DNA from: Mongoliitalea lutea
Lineage (GTDB): Bacteria > Bacteroidota > Bacteroidia > Cytophagales > Cyclobacteriaceae
Length of the DNA: 64,000 bases
Assembly: GCF_014652135.1 (NCBI RefSeq)
Contig: NZ_BMYF01000017.1
Span: 45,712-109,711, forward strand
Direction: 5' to 3'
In this document: positions 49,621-59,550 of the stretch, one piece after another
Layout: each line of letters starts with the position of its first letter
How positions within the stretch are numbered: the first letter of the stretch is position 1
Notes under the pieces: generated by a model
The model's database searches: none
Seen by the model: only the letters and a program-made list of their open reading frames with translations
What the model was told of the DNA's origin: nothing
Position numbers and translations under genes: made by a program

Positions 49621-51450
49621 ATGCTTATTTGGAAACTATTTTTTCTCCCGGTAAGCATCATACAGGCCTATGCCGTGGAAATTGAGAAAACACAAACCGA
49701 TAGTGTCAGCTACTGGTATGAAGAAACTGAACGACTATGGTCTGCGCGTAACTATAAGTTATGCTTGCATTCCGCTAATCACTACTTACAACTATCAGAA
49801 ATAGTAACCCAACCTGCTAATGCTGCTTTAATTGCACGAAGAGCTTCAAGGTCTGCTTTGAATTTAGGTCAGTTTGAAGAAGCACTTCAAAAAGCTTTCC
49901 TTGGACTTCAATGGGCAGATTTAAGTAAAGACCCTAACTTAGTTGCTTTTCAATATGCAGATATTGCAGTAATTTATCATGACTTTGAAGAATATGAAAA
50001 TGGTGTTCGCTATGGTAAAGAAGGCTTGTCAAAAGCAAAATTCATTGGAGCTGACACCAAGCATCAAGCCTACATTCTCAATGGTATAGCTATCAATTTT
50101 GATGATTGGGGAAAGCCGGATTCTGCATTGTACTACCACTACAAGGTTTTGAACCTATCTCCACTACCTGATTCACTCGATATTCAATTTACCTTCAATA
50201 ATATTGGCAACACACTTTTGAAAACCAAGCGATTAAAGGAGGCAGAACCATTCTTTTGGACCTCCATACATCTAGCTAAAAGGAGAGATAATTTTTACAA
50301 TCAAAGCTCCTCATTCACTAATCTTGGACAACTGTATCAACATCTGGGGAAAAATGAGGAAGCCGATCGTTTCTTTGACAGTGCTTTAGTATATGCCAAA
50401 CTAGCCAATTCCATAGAAAAACTTCGGGACACATATTTAGATCGTTCCAACTTCCATAAAGCAATCGGTGAGTTTCAATTAGCTTTAGAAAACAAAGAAT
50501 TATATCTACAGCTTAGAGATTCAATCTATCAAATCGAACGCTTAAAGACATTTTCAGAACTGGAAGCCCAATACCAAGGAAAAATAAAAGATCAACAAAT
50601 CATAGAACAAGAGCAGGAAATCCTGCTTCGTAAAGCCAATTTCAATAGAATTGTCCTAATAAGTAGCTTTCTGTTTGCCACAATTATCTTCCTCACCATT
50701 ATACACTTCTTAAATCAGAACAGATTTAAAAAGAAACAACTTCTTTTGGAAAAAGAAAAAGAGATTCAAATCAAAGAAGTGGCTATAAATGCCGCATTGG
50801 CATCACAAGAAGAAGAAAAAAAACGCTTTGCAAAAGATTTACATGACGGCTTTGGACAATTAATCACCTCTTTGAAGTTAAGGTTGCATCAATTGGAACA
50901 CACCAATGAATTAGAATCTAAGGTCAAAGTTTTTGAAGAATCAGAACAACTCTTAAATGAAATGCATCAAGAAATTAGGCAGATTGCATTTAATATGATG
51001 CCGGAAACACTGGTAAAGCATGGCTTAATTCCTGCATTAAAAGAATTTTCATCAAAAATCAATTTGTTAAATGCCCTTCAGATTAAAATCGATGCATTTG
51101 AAATAAATGACCGCTTATCAGAGATCCAAGAAATTTCCTTGTACCGCATTATTCAGGAATGGATAAACAACAGTTTGAAATATGGCTCAGCTAAAAAAAT
51201 GGAGGTTCAACTGATTCGGGACGAGGAAGAAATTCGATTAATGATAGAAGACGACGGCGACGGATTTGACACAAGTCAACTAACGAATAGTGCAGGATAT
51301 GGCTGGAAAAACATTCAATCTAGAGTTAATATTTTAAAAGGAAGCATTGAATTAGATTCCCAAAAAGGCAGAAAAGGAAACATATTACTATTATACATTC
51401 CAACAAACAATTACACTAGCAAATCATTCATACATGACGCCACCAACTAA
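49621..51450 (+). CDS. TPR-containing sensor histidine kinase (first of a tandem pair)
   Basis: The roughly 609-residue protein has a signal-type start (MLIWKLFFLPVSIIQAYAVE), TPR repeats (about residues 40-320), a coiled coil and one transmembrane segment near 350-372. A HisKA_3 dimerisation helix with the H-box DLHDGFGQLITSL (His at about residue 407) is followed by a HATPase domain with the IEDDGDGFD and GYGWKNIQSR motifs. This is a NarX/DesK-like kinase that probably phosphorylates the response regulator at 53,580. The start at 49621 is preferred to 49579 because it gives a signal peptide. Confidence 0.85.
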   Translation: MLIWKLFFLPVSIIQAYAVEIEKTQTDSVSYWYEETERLWSARNYKLCLHSANHYLQLSEIVTQPANAALIARRASRSALNLGQFEEALQKAFLGLQWADLSKDPNLVAFQYADIAVIYHDFEEYENGVRYGKEGLSKAKFIGADTKHQAYILNGIAINFDDWGKPDSALYYHYKVLNLSPLPDSLDIQFTFNNIGNTLLKTKRLKEAEPFFWTSIHLAKRRDNFYNQSSSFTNLGQLYQHLGKNEEADRFFDSALVYAKLANSIEKLRDTYLDRSNFHKAIGEFQLALENKELYLQLRDSIYQIERLKTFSELEAQYQGKIKDQQIIEQEQEILLRKANFNRIVLISSFLFATIIFLTIIHFLNQNRFKKKQLLLEKEKEIQIKEVAINAALASQEEEKKRFAKDLHDGFGQLITSLKLRLHQLEHTNELESKVKVFEESEQLLNEMHQEIRQIAFNMMPETLVKHGLIPALKEFSSKINLLNALQIKIDAFEINDRLSEIQEISLYRIIQEWINNSLKYGSAKKMEVQLIRDEEEIRLMIEDDGDGFDTSQLTNSAGYGWKNIQSRVNILKGSIELDSQKGRKGNILLLYIPTNNYTSKSFIHDATN

Positions 51451-51467
51451 CCTCATCCAATTCTGAA

Positions 51468-53459
51468 ATGATAAGACATGTTCATCTTTTGTTCATTTTA
51501 ACTTTAGCTACATCCTTGGTGACTTTGGGTCAAGGTAATCCTATGGACAGCTTGGGACATGTAATTGCTACCACATCTAGCGACACCATTAAAGCAGAAG
51601 CCATCATGGAATTAGCTTGGAAGAAGATGTATGAGGACTCTCCCCAAGCTAAAAAACTGGTGTTTGATGGGTTAGCCGTCATGGATCAAATCGATAATTT
51701 GCGGGTTAAAGGCTATGGCTATACGGTTGCGGGCGTGGTCTACTGGGTCGCTTCCTCCTACGACACCGCAACGATGTATCTGGAGGAGGCGATAAAGGTC
51801 TACGAACAAAAAGGGGATGAACGAGGACTTTCCGCAGTCTACAATAATCTTTCCCTCATCGCTCAAAACCAAAGCAAGTATCCTGAGGCATTAACTTATG
51901 CAATGCACTCTTTGGAATTGGCCCGAAAACTGGAAAATCCATCTATGCTGGCCTCAGCTACTTTCACTGTAGGAAATATTCATTACTTCCTCAAAGACAA
52001 TGAAAAGGCCCTAGAAACATTTTTAGAAGCACTCTACCTATTTGAAACACATGAACTGAGTAGTAATTTCCACAAACTCTTACTGAATATTGGTTCCACC
52101 TATCATAACCTACAGCAGTTAGACTCAGCTAAGAACTTTTATGCACGTTCACTTACTCAAGCTAATGCGGTCAATGATTATAAAACCATAGCCATTACTA
52201 CAACAAATCTTGGTAATTTGGCTATGGATGCCTCTGAATATGGAAAAGCAGTCACCTACTACAAGCAGGCACAGAACATCTATCAGGAAAAGTTTACAAA
52301 CGACTTCGATCATAGCCTTTTACTCCATTCCTTGGCCAAAGCATATTCGAAACTAGATAATCCTCTGATGGCTGAAAGCTACGGAAAACAATCGCTAGCG
52401 CTTGCAGAAAAAGTTCAGGACAAGCAACGCACAGCCGCGGCACATCAAATTCTAAGTGATATTTACGAACAAAAAGGAAGTTTCCAACAAGCCCTTTTTC
52501 ATTTCAAGTCAGGCACAGCCTTGAAGGACAGCATTTTCAATTTGGAGAAATCAGCACAACTGGCCGAGATAGAAACAAAATACGAAACAGCCCTAAAAGA
52601 TCAACAGATTTCTGAGCAGCAATTGACCATTGTCGAGAATAAAAAAAATCTGCAACGGAGCTTCTTTGCTTTAGTAATTGCAGGGCTGGTTTTAATTGCA
52701 GTTTTGGCAATTATGATACTTCTCCGAAGTAGAAATAAAAAAGAGCAAAAACTGCTACTTCAACAAAAAGAACTGGAAGTAAAAGAAGCCTATATCCATG
52801 CCGCTTTAGAGTCTCAGGAAAGCGAGCGGAAACGATTTGCTCAGGATTTACATGATGGATTTGGACAATTGATTTCTGCACTACGATTGAATATATCACG
52901 GCTTCAAGGGAATTTTGATGAGTTGGAAACGAGGGTTGCTGTCGTAGACAAAAGTGAGGGGATTCTTCAAGAGATGCATCAAGAGATTCGGAACATTGCA
53001 TTCAACCTCATGCCCGCCACCTTAATTCAGTTTGGTTTGAAAGAAGGACTTAGGGAATTTGCTCAGCGCATGAATCAATCGGAGCAAATTAATATTGAGA
53101 TAAGTGTTTTTGGATTGGACAATCGATTAGAGGAATTGCAGGAAATCTCACTTTACCGGGTTATTCAGGAATGGGTCAACAATGCAATCAAATATGCAAA
53201 TCCACAAAAAATATCTATACAGCTGACCCGACATGAAAATGAGCTCTCCTTGATTATCGAAGATGATGGCAAAGGATTCGACCCTAGCATCCTCAAAAAT
53301 GCTACCGGTAATGGCTGGAGAAATATACAATCCCGTCTCCAGCGAATAGGTGCACAATGGGAAGTTGATTCCCAAGCAGAAAGGACGGGGACTTCTTTCA
53401 TTATCGACATCCCTAGTGTAGAGATTAAAAAGCAACAACAAATGACTATCCCACGATAA
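51468..53459 (+). CDS. TPR-containing sensor histidine kinase (second of a tandem pair)
   Basis: The 663-residue protein has the same layout as its neighbour: signal peptide (LLFILTLATSLVTLGQG), about eight TPR units, a transmembrane segment near 405-425, coiled coil, DLHDGFGQLISAL (His near 460) and HATPase motifs IEDDGKGFD and GNGWRNIQSR. The two genes are evidently paralogues from a tandem duplication. It lies 17 bases after the first kinase and 120 bases before the response regulator. Confidence 0.87.
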   Translation: MIRHVHLLFILTLATSLVTLGQGNPMDSLGHVIATTSSDTIKAEAIMELAWKKMYEDSPQAKKLVFDGLAVMDQIDNLRVKGYGYTVAGVVYWVASSYDTATMYLEEAIKVYEQKGDERGLSAVYNNLSLIAQNQSKYPEALTYAMHSLELARKLENPSMLASATFTVGNIHYFLKDNEKALETFLEALYLFETHELSSNFHKLLLNIGSTYHNLQQLDSAKNFYARSLTQANAVNDYKTIAITTTNLGNLAMDASEYGKAVTYYKQAQNIYQEKFTNDFDHSLLLHSLAKAYSKLDNPLMAESYGKQSLALAEKVQDKQRTAAAHQILSDIYEQKGSFQQALFHFKSGTALKDSIFNLEKSAQLAEIETKYETALKDQQISEQQLTIVENKKNLQRSFFALVIAGLVLIAVLAIMILLRSRNKKEQKLLLQQKELEVKEAYIHAALESQESERKRFAQDLHDGFGQLISALRLNISRLQGNFDELETRVAVVDKSEGILQEMHQEIRNIAFNLMPATLIQFGLKEGLREFAQRMNQSEQINIEISVFGLDNRLEELQEISLYRVIQEWVNNAIKYANPQKISIQLTRHENELSLIIEDDGKGFDPSILKNATGNGWRNIQSRLQRIGAQWEVDSQAERTGTSFIIDIPSVEIKKQQQMTIPR

Positions 53460-53579
53460 AAATAAGGCAATAAATACCCACTAGTACGGATTTACAAGCA
53501 AGTAACAATCATTTAACTTGCCTGCATGAATTTAGCCGCACTATTTGCTATCTTTAAACAAGCTAAAAACACCCAAGCT

Positions 53580-54197
53580 ATGAATGTATTTTTGGTAGAC
53601 GATCATGCCATACTATTAGACGGAATCAAAAGTATGCTGGCCTATGAGGGGAGCGTAGAGGTAATTGGCGAGGCTAATTCAGCAGAAAAAGCATTGGATT
53701 TTATCAAATATCATTCAGTAGACTTACTAATTACGGATTTTAATCTACCAGGGATGGATGGATTGGCCCTTGTGAGGGTAGTAAAAAAAATCAGTCCAAA
53801 TACCAAAATAATCGTACTTTCTCAACATGACGAAACCCACTTAGTAAAAGAAATTCTAAAAGAAGGTGTAGCGGGATATGTCTTGAAAAATGATTCCCAT
53901 AAGGAACTTCTTCAGGCGATTGAAGCAGTAAAAAATGGTAAAATTTATCTCAGCAATGACATTAACCGAATCCTCATTCATAGCATGCAATTTCCCGACG
54001 AGGAACGACTATTGACTGACCGTGAGCGAGAAATACTCAAACTTATTGCCCAAGAAAAATCCAACAAAGAAATCGGAGAAACACTTTTTATTTCCGAGCG
54101 CACCGTAGAAACCCATCGCAAAAACATCTTCCGCAAGACAAAGACTTCTTCACTCGTAGGCTTAATCAAGTTTGCGTATGCGAATAATTTGATTTAA
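53580..54197 (+). CDS. NarL/LuxR-type response regulator
   Basis: The 205-residue protein has a receiver domain (MNVFLVDDHAILLDGI; phospho-acceptor Asp53 in LLITDFNLPGMDG; Lys of the KNDSHKE region) and a GerE-type HTH at about 142-205 (LTDREREILKLIAQEKSNKEI). The Met at 53580 begins the family pattern directly; the ATG at 53526 adds 18 unlikely residues. It is the expected partner of the two kinases upstream. Confidence 0.92.
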   Translation: MNVFLVDDHAILLDGIKSMLAYEGSVEVIGEANSAEKALDFIKYHSVDLLITDFNLPGMDGLALVRVVKKISPNTKIIVLSQHDETHLVKEILKEGVAGYVLKNDSHKELLQAIEAVKNGKIYLSNDINRILIHSMQFPDEERLLTDREREILKLIAQEKSNKEIGETLFISERTVETHRKNIFRKTKTSSLVGLIKFAYANNLI

Positions 54198-54241
54198 CCA
54201 AATAAGTTTTTTGCCATGAACAATGAAAATAATTTATGGAG

Positions 54242-55000
54242 CTACTTTTTAAATCGAAATCCTAGCTTTGCCTCAAATCTTTGACCTCGAAAAGGATCAG
54301 TTCCTCTATTTAAAAAAGTAATATATTCTATCCCTGCAAACAACTTGGAATTTGACCGAAGTTCTAGCATTGAATTGACTAAGATCGGAGCTGGATAAGA
54401 ACCAAACCCATCACCATCCGCTAGGTATTGGGCGTATGCAACAGAAGTTTCAAAATGTAAAACAGCGCTTCCTTTTATCAAGTAATCTATCATCATAGAA
54501 GGACCAATAGCAACATGAAAACCATGAGGATTATAATAGGTGTCTTTATCCCAACTATAATCTAGATAGTAATCCCCAATATGTCCTCCAACCGTTAAAG
54601 CTAATTCATCCGTAAGAAGAACATTTTTTGTAACATTCCACCAACCAATGAAATTGTGTATCCAAGTTGAATATGGCCGATATTTATAGTAGGGCATTTC
54701 ACCTGTAAATACCAATTGAAGTCCAGAACCGATAAAATCACCCGGTAATTTATTACGATAAGACCAATTCCATGCACCTTTTTCGAAGTTCATTTTGACA
54801 AAATCAAACTCTGGAAAAATAAAAGTAGAAGTCAATTGGTTAGCAGCATCCGCAGGGTTACCTAAGGTTAGGTACTTCATTGAAATACCCATTGTTCGAT
54901 CCCCATTAAACTGTACAAAAGCCCATGACTTATTATTTTGGGCAAACAGATTACCTGCCAACAACCATAGAATTATACTAAGTGATTTTATTAGCTTCAT
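54242..55000 (-). CDS. Exported outer-membrane-type beta protein of unknown function
   Basis: The 252-residue protein has a signal peptide (LIKSLSIILWLLAGNLFAQ) and an aromatic-rich strand pattern ending GLRFKK-like (GFRFKK), which suggests a small barrel. No family is recognised. It is alone between the response regulator and another exported protein. Confidence 0.65.
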   Translation of the reverse strand: MKLIKSLSIILWLLAGNLFAQNNKSWAFVQFNGDRTMGISMKYLTLGNPADAANQLTSTFIFPEFDFVKMNFEKGAWNWSYRNKLPGDFIGSGLQLVFTGEMPYYKYRPYSTWIHNFIGWWNVTKNVLLTDELALTVGGHIGDYYLDYSWDKDTYYNPHGFHVAIGPSMMIDYLIKGSAVLHFETSVAYAQYLADGDGFGSYPAPILVNSMLELRSNSKLFAGIEYITFLNRGTDPFRGQRFEAKLGFRFKK

Positions 55001-55103
55001 TGAATCTTCTAGTTTTAATTCAAATCTTTAAGTTATGTGTGAGCCTTTGCAGTAACTATTCACAAAGCCACTTTTCTGAGATTTCCACGTCTTCTGCTAG
55101 GCC

Positions 55104-55131
55104 CAAAAAAGCCGGGCACAAGTCCCGGCTA
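55104..55131 (-). terminator. Rho-independent terminator
   Basis: Read leftward, AGCCGGG-ACTTGTG-CCCGGCT precedes six T. It ends the exported-protein gene at 55,150-56,178. Confidence 0.85.
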
Positions 55132-55149
55132 TGGTCTAGTAAGTCACCC

Positions 55150-56178
55150 TTACTTTCCCTTGGCCCCAACGACCATTGTCTTTGCAAATTCCTGAGAATA
55201 TTGGGTAAATAAATCCTTAGCCGTAGCTATATAATCTTCTTTGGACATAGAAATAATCCGTGGATCAAAGTCTACAGGAGGCTTGCCCTTAAAGAAAAAT
55301 TCAAATAATGTCTCCGCCTTTTTAGGATCGCTGTAAATATTTGCAGTATACTCATTTTTAGAAATGAATTCTTCTTTTAATCGAGATGGGACTGAGTTTG
55401 GCCCTCCCTTAGGAGTAATCCAATCAATGGTGTTGTAAGTAATACGCATTTTAGGAAGAATCTTCATCTCTGCAGAAGTTGATTTACCTTTTGTACCAGC
55501 GTCTATTTTTACATCTAGTTCGACGGTAGAAAAGTCAATAATCAGGTTTTGTAAGATCATCCCCGCTTTGGTCTCATCATGTACTTTTTTAAGCATCCCA
55601 TAAAAAGCAGGCCCTCCACCCTTAACCAAGGATTTTTCATCAAACATGAATATAGTGTGGTCTGGATATACCTTTATAGCTTTTGATCCGATATCATCGT
55701 CACTTGCCTTTCCTTGTTTTTTATCTGTCTTATCTGAATACCTTTCTTTAATTTTTTGGAAACTCTCCATTTTATCAACCTCCTTCATATCCAGGACATT
55801 GAAACCAGCTTTTCTGATTTCTTCTTCCAAAATATCCCGGAAATCATTGGCCAGCTTTTGAAAATCAGCTAATTCCATTCCAGCATCTAAAATAGTCGTC
55901 ACTCGAGCTGATGTTGCCTGCCTTCCTCCATATTGACCACCTTTGCTCATGGCTTCCATAGAATTGGCAAAGCTGCTAAGCTTGGATTCGAAGGCTACTT
56001 GCTTGGTTTCCACGTAGGTTTCAAACCCAATCTGCATCTGTGGAATGTAATAAGTGTCTACATTTTTCAGGCTTTTGTTTTCTATGCCTTTGGTTCCGAA
56101 TCCATTAAATAAATCTTGTGCGAGTAATGGCCCGGTCATAAGCAGTACCGCTGCCATTGTAAGTAATGTCTTGTTCAT
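55150..56178 (-). CDS. Exported protein of unknown function
   Basis: The 342-residue protein has a signal peptide (TLLTMAAVLLMTGPLLAQ) and an alternating alpha/beta body with many Lys and Asp residues (VKIDAGTKGKSTSAEM). No family was recognised. It is followed by the terminator and preceded by a repeat-filled gap, so it is a single-gene unit. Periplasmic location is inferred from the signal peptide. Confidence 0.65.
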   Translation of the reverse strand: MNKTLLTMAAVLLMTGPLLAQDLFNGFGTKGIENKSLKNVDTYYIPQMQIGFETYVETKQVAFESKLSSFANSMEAMSKGGQYGGRQATSARVTTILDAGMELADFQKLANDFRDILEEEIRKAGFNVLDMKEVDKMESFQKIKERYSDKTDKKQGKASDDDIGSKAIKVYPDHTIFMFDEKSLVKGGGPAFYGMLKKVHDETKAGMILQNLIIDFSTVELDVKIDAGTKGKSTSAEMKILPKMRITYNTIDWITPKGGPNSVPSRLKEEFISKNEYTANIYSDPKKAETLFEFFFKGKPPVDFDPRIISMSKEDYIATAKDLFTQYSQEFAKTMVVGAKGK

Positions 56179-56300
56179 TGTTTGTTTGGTTTTTTCGTTG
56201 GGGAAATACTTTTAACCCTTCAAAGTTGAGCAAAATACCCACCTCAAACCATGCCCTGAATCAGGCATATTGGTGTACGTGGTAGCACGGATAAGGGACG

Positions 56301-56540
56301 AAGAAAAGGTGTCACTCAAAGACGCCAAGACGCTGTTTTAGAGACACTAAAGAAATTAATTATATCTGTGCCAAATCTGCTAAATCCCCTTTATCTGCGA
56401 GAGACTTTTGCCACAAAGGCGCTAAAGCACAAAGAAAAAGTGTCACGCAGAGGCACAAAGACGCAATTCAAAGGGTACTAAAGAAATTAATATTATCTGT
56501 GTCAAATCCGTTCGATCCTATTCATCTGTGAGAGACAATA
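56301..56540. repeat. Tandem pair of dispersed Bacteroidota repeat units
   Basis: Two related units (about 56301-56412 and 56431-56540) share AAAAxGTGTCAC, then GCACAAAGACGC or GACGCCAAGACGC, ACTAAAGAAATTAAT and ATCTGTGxCAAATC...TCTGxGAGAGAC. They belong with the units at 59,423 and (inverted) 63,757. The rest of 56,179-56,588 shows no gene. Confidence 0.75.
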
Positions 56541-56588
56541 GGCACAAAGGTGCGGTATTGAGTACGCAGGAAATCCAGCAAAGCCAAT

Positions 56589-58061
56589 TCAATTGAGCTC
56601 GTCCCATTTGGAACGAAGGCTGGTTACTACATCTAAAGTATACTTAATCCTTCTCTTGTTCATTTCTTCATCTGATGAACTTATCGTTTCCCCATTGTAC
56701 CATGGGTGTAGCCGCTTACCGGAATTAGCCAGAAATTGCTTTTCTAAACTGATTATTCTCCCTAAATCCGATTGAATCTTTCGGAAATCTTTATCTGAAA
56801 CCTTAGTACCTAGCCTCCAATAACTAGAATTGTAAGGAACCATACTTTCCAGACCAACTCTATTCATGGCCTGTGCTAAATTTTGCACATCATCTTTAGC
56901 TAAAGGTTGGTAATTCGTTAAATATAACTTTTCTTTTATAGATGCCTCATTTCCAGGATCAAATGATCTTGGACGAAACAAGTTTCGACTTTCAAAAAAT
57001 TTCGCTTCCAATTCAATCTCTTTGGGAAAAATCTTTCCATCATAACGATCATATACTACTGTCAAAATGCCGCTTATCCCACGGTTGCGGAGATCTCTTT
57101 TCAATTCAAAATTCAAGTACCTATAACTTGAAAAATTAAACGTAAATCGTTCGACCATATCTCCGCTATTGCTCAAATAAATCACTCCTTCTCCTATTAG
57201 AAAAATCGGAAGCTTATCATCTGCTTTAAACTGATCTTTAATATTGAAATAAATGACATCATTACCCACCTCATCTCCATACCTGAAATCATAATATTTG
57301 ATACTTTTTTCATCCAACGGACCTGAAACTTCTAAGGCTCTGTAAAATTCCCTGCAGTAAAATGGAAGCAAACCGTAACTATTCTGTGGATTTTTTTCAT
57401 CATGATAACTGCTCGGAATTGTATCACCTGCCAAGTTCCAATGATGGCTTCTTCTTAATTCCATTGGAAGCAAATGATTATAAGTTTCACCAGAGGAATT
57501 ATTTACAGCAAAATCCCAAGGCTTCCATTTCTTATTTCCAGAAAGCAGTGAAAGTCCTGCCGCTTCAAAATACCCCAATACCTTACCTTGTTGATTAACA
57601 ATACTATACCCTGAAAAAACTCCCAGGTGAGGTGACGACACATAATCTGAATTGATACTTTTGGACAGATATTTTATCTGATCTCTTGGATCCTTAAAGT
57701 ATTTAATTTCTACAGGATTTAAAGCTACATCCTTATACTCCAAAATAATTTTGGTCAATGAATCTGTTCTGACTTGAACAACTGTATCTGTATAGAATTG
57801 ACTCCTAACATAAAAAAGCCTGTCAGTAGGGAGCTCGATCAAGCCATCAATATCAGCCAAAAACTCCACTTCACCAGCCTCGTTGAAAATAGGCATATAA
57901 GGAATTGGAAGAATACTTTTCCCATCATTAAAAAACAGTTGAGCTTTTCCGGTCGGAACAGGCCCTTTCTGCGAATAAGCTTTGTTAATTAAAATAAAAC
58001 TTAGAAAGAATAATAGTAGTAGCTTTCTGAATTTTTCCACTTTTTTCATACTATCAACCAT
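56589..58061 (-). CDS. Exported carboxypeptidase-regulatory-like protein
   Basis: The 490-residue protein has a signal peptide (LLLLFFLSFILINKAYSQ) and a strand-rich N-terminal domain of about 90 residues that resembles a carboxypeptidase-regulatory-like fold. A long body with GVIYLSNSGDMVERFTFNF and a Lys/Glu-rich helical end follow. No enzyme motif is seen. It overlaps the upstream lipoprotein gene by 8 bases, so the two probably act together at the cell surface. Confidence 0.65.
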   Translation of the reverse strand: MVDSMKKVEKFRKLLLLFFLSFILINKAYSQKGPVPTGKAQLFFNDGKSILPIPYMPIFNEAGEVEFLADIDGLIELPTDRLFYVRSQFYTDTVVQVRTDSLTKIILEYKDVALNPVEIKYFKDPRDQIKYLSKSINSDYVSSPHLGVFSGYSIVNQQGKVLGYFEAAGLSLLSGNKKWKPWDFAVNNSSGETYNHLLPMELRRSHHWNLAGDTIPSSYHDEKNPQNSYGLLPFYCREFYRALEVSGPLDEKSIKYYDFRYGDEVGNDVIYFNIKDQFKADDKLPIFLIGEGVIYLSNSGDMVERFTFNFSSYRYLNFELKRDLRNRGISGILTVVYDRYDGKIFPKEIELEAKFFESRNLFRPRSFDPGNEASIKEKLYLTNYQPLAKDDVQNLAQAMNRVGLESMVPYNSSYWRLGTKVSDKDFRKIQSDLGRIISLEKQFLANSGKRLHPWYNGETISSSDEEMNKRRIKYTLDVVTSLRSKWDELN

Positions 58062-59232
58062 TATGCGGCAACTTAAATCTTAAGATCTGCAAGAAGTCAT
58101 CTTCCCTGTCGGGGTTATACGTAAACGACCCATAATAGTATGGAGCCTTGTACCCCACAAAGCGAAAACCTTTTGGAACATCTACATCACCAATCAGCGT
58201 ATCATTCTTGTAAATTTGAAGCCCATCTGACACAGTATTGGATTTTGAATACCCTCTGAATAACAACCCACTCTCCTCTACAAAATCTAATGAATGATAG
58301 TAACTCGAACGATTCCTATCCAAACTCCACCGAGCATCGAATTCATCGATATCTTCCGGTTTAAAACTTTCGTAGGCGATATTCATTTCCTTTCCAGGTA
58401 TTCCAAATGCAAAATGCATTTTTCCGGAATCATCTAATTTATATAAAACACTATCCACTTCATATCCTTGGATATAGGTGCTCGCATCGATATACGAAAA
58501 TGGAGCCCCTATCAAAGTAGATAAAAATTTATACTCCTGATAAATGGCAGAATACGTTCCTTTTACTGATACTTTCCCATCATTTGGACTAGCGATCCCT
58601 AGAATTCTTCCTTTTTTATAAAAATCCTCGTGCCAGATATAATTAAAACTTGGATGAGTACTGGCAATAGAAAATACCAAATTCCCCTTGTAATCATGTC
58701 CGAATTTCAAGTGTTCATACAGGACTTCATAAATCCCAACATTATCGGGATTGGGCTGATTCATCAATTGATTATAGGGTATTTGCTCATGATTAAAATC
58801 AAGCATTCCTTTCCTTTCAATTTCCCAGTGCTTATTAATAAGATAATAGTCATAACTACTCCCAAGAACTGCTAAATAATCCCCGAAAACTGTAAGTGAT
58901 TGAACAGCTGAATTAATCAAATTAGGCCCATCACCCTTACCCAAATAGGTTGATGTATGCATTAAATCTTCCGAGAAAACATAAACTAAATTTTGTCTTT
59001 TATCAAAAAAGATGAGGCTATCATTAAAAACTATCCATTGACCAAGCCCCGAAAACATCAATGAATCATTCATGAGGGTATCTATAGTTATAGCACCGAT
59101 AGAAAGCTCCTGTTTAGGAATATAGTTAACTTCTTCTCCGTTGTATGCTGGCTTTTTTTCATCGCTACAGCCAAGAAAAACAGCCGAAAATAAAAATATC
59201 GAAAGAAAAAAAATTTTACGCTTCATATTCAA
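58054..59232 (-). CDS. Lipoprotein, DUF4221-like beta-propeller type
   Basis: The 392-residue protein has a lipobox AVFLGC near residues 17-22 (Cys22) and a body of repeated strands, consistent with a 6-bladed propeller or the DUF4221 lipoproteins of Bacteroidota (name from memory). Motifs for catalysis are not seen. Lipid anchoring is inferred from the lipobox. It begins 8 bases inside the previous gene's overlap and precedes the carboxypeptidase-like protein. Confidence 0.65.
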   Translation of the reverse strand: MNMKRKIFFLSIFLFSAVFLGCSDEKKPAYNGEEVNYIPKQELSIGAITIDTLMNDSLMFSGLGQWIVFNDSLIFFDKRQNLVYVFSEDLMHTSTYLGKGDGPNLINSAVQSLTVFGDYLAVLGSSYDYYLINKHWEIERKGMLDFNHEQIPYNQLMNQPNPDNVGIYEVLYEHLKFGHDYKGNLVFSIASTHPSFNYIWHEDFYKKGRILGIASPNDGKVSVKGTYSAIYQEYKFLSTLIGAPFSYIDASTYIQGYEVDSVLYKLDDSGKMHFAFGIPGKEMNIAYESFKPEDIDEFDARWSLDRNRSSYYHSLDFVEESGLLFRGYSKSNTVSDGLQIYKNDTLIGDVDVPKGFRFVGYKAPYYYGSFTYNPDREDDFLQILRFKLPHNG

Positions 59233-59422
59233 GCTTTTATCTAAACGAACAGGGCTTTATAACCCCTCATAACCTTAACAAATCAAACCAACAAACTACT
59301 TCTTTGAAATTAATTACCTTTTCATAAATTTACTTACGAAACAATACGATAATCAGGTAAAAAGGGTTTATAAATACCTCTTAACATGTAAGAGGCTTTC
59401 CACCCAAAGGTACAAAAACTTA

Positions 59423-59550
59423 AGAAAAGGTGTCATGCGAACCTGCCTGACGGAAGATAGGGGCGCAAAGGCGCGCTTATAAGGGTTCTAAAAGAATAAT
59501 TTTATCTGTGTTAAATCTGCTCAATCCGATTTATCTGTGAGAAATAATCA
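59423..59550. repeat. Dispersed Bacteroidota repeat unit, overlapping a coding end
   Basis: The unit begins AAAAGGTGTCATGCG and ends TTTATCTGTGAGAAATAATC. It is the same family as 56,301-56,540. Its last bases code for the terminal ISHR and stop of the T9SS cargo protein, so the element touches a coding 3' end. The gap 59,233-59,422 holds no gene. Confidence 0.7.

Noticed and set aside
55104..55131. Large regulatory RNA in the 55-kb gap
   Set aside because: It is a plain rho-independent terminator stem with a T-run on the minus strand.
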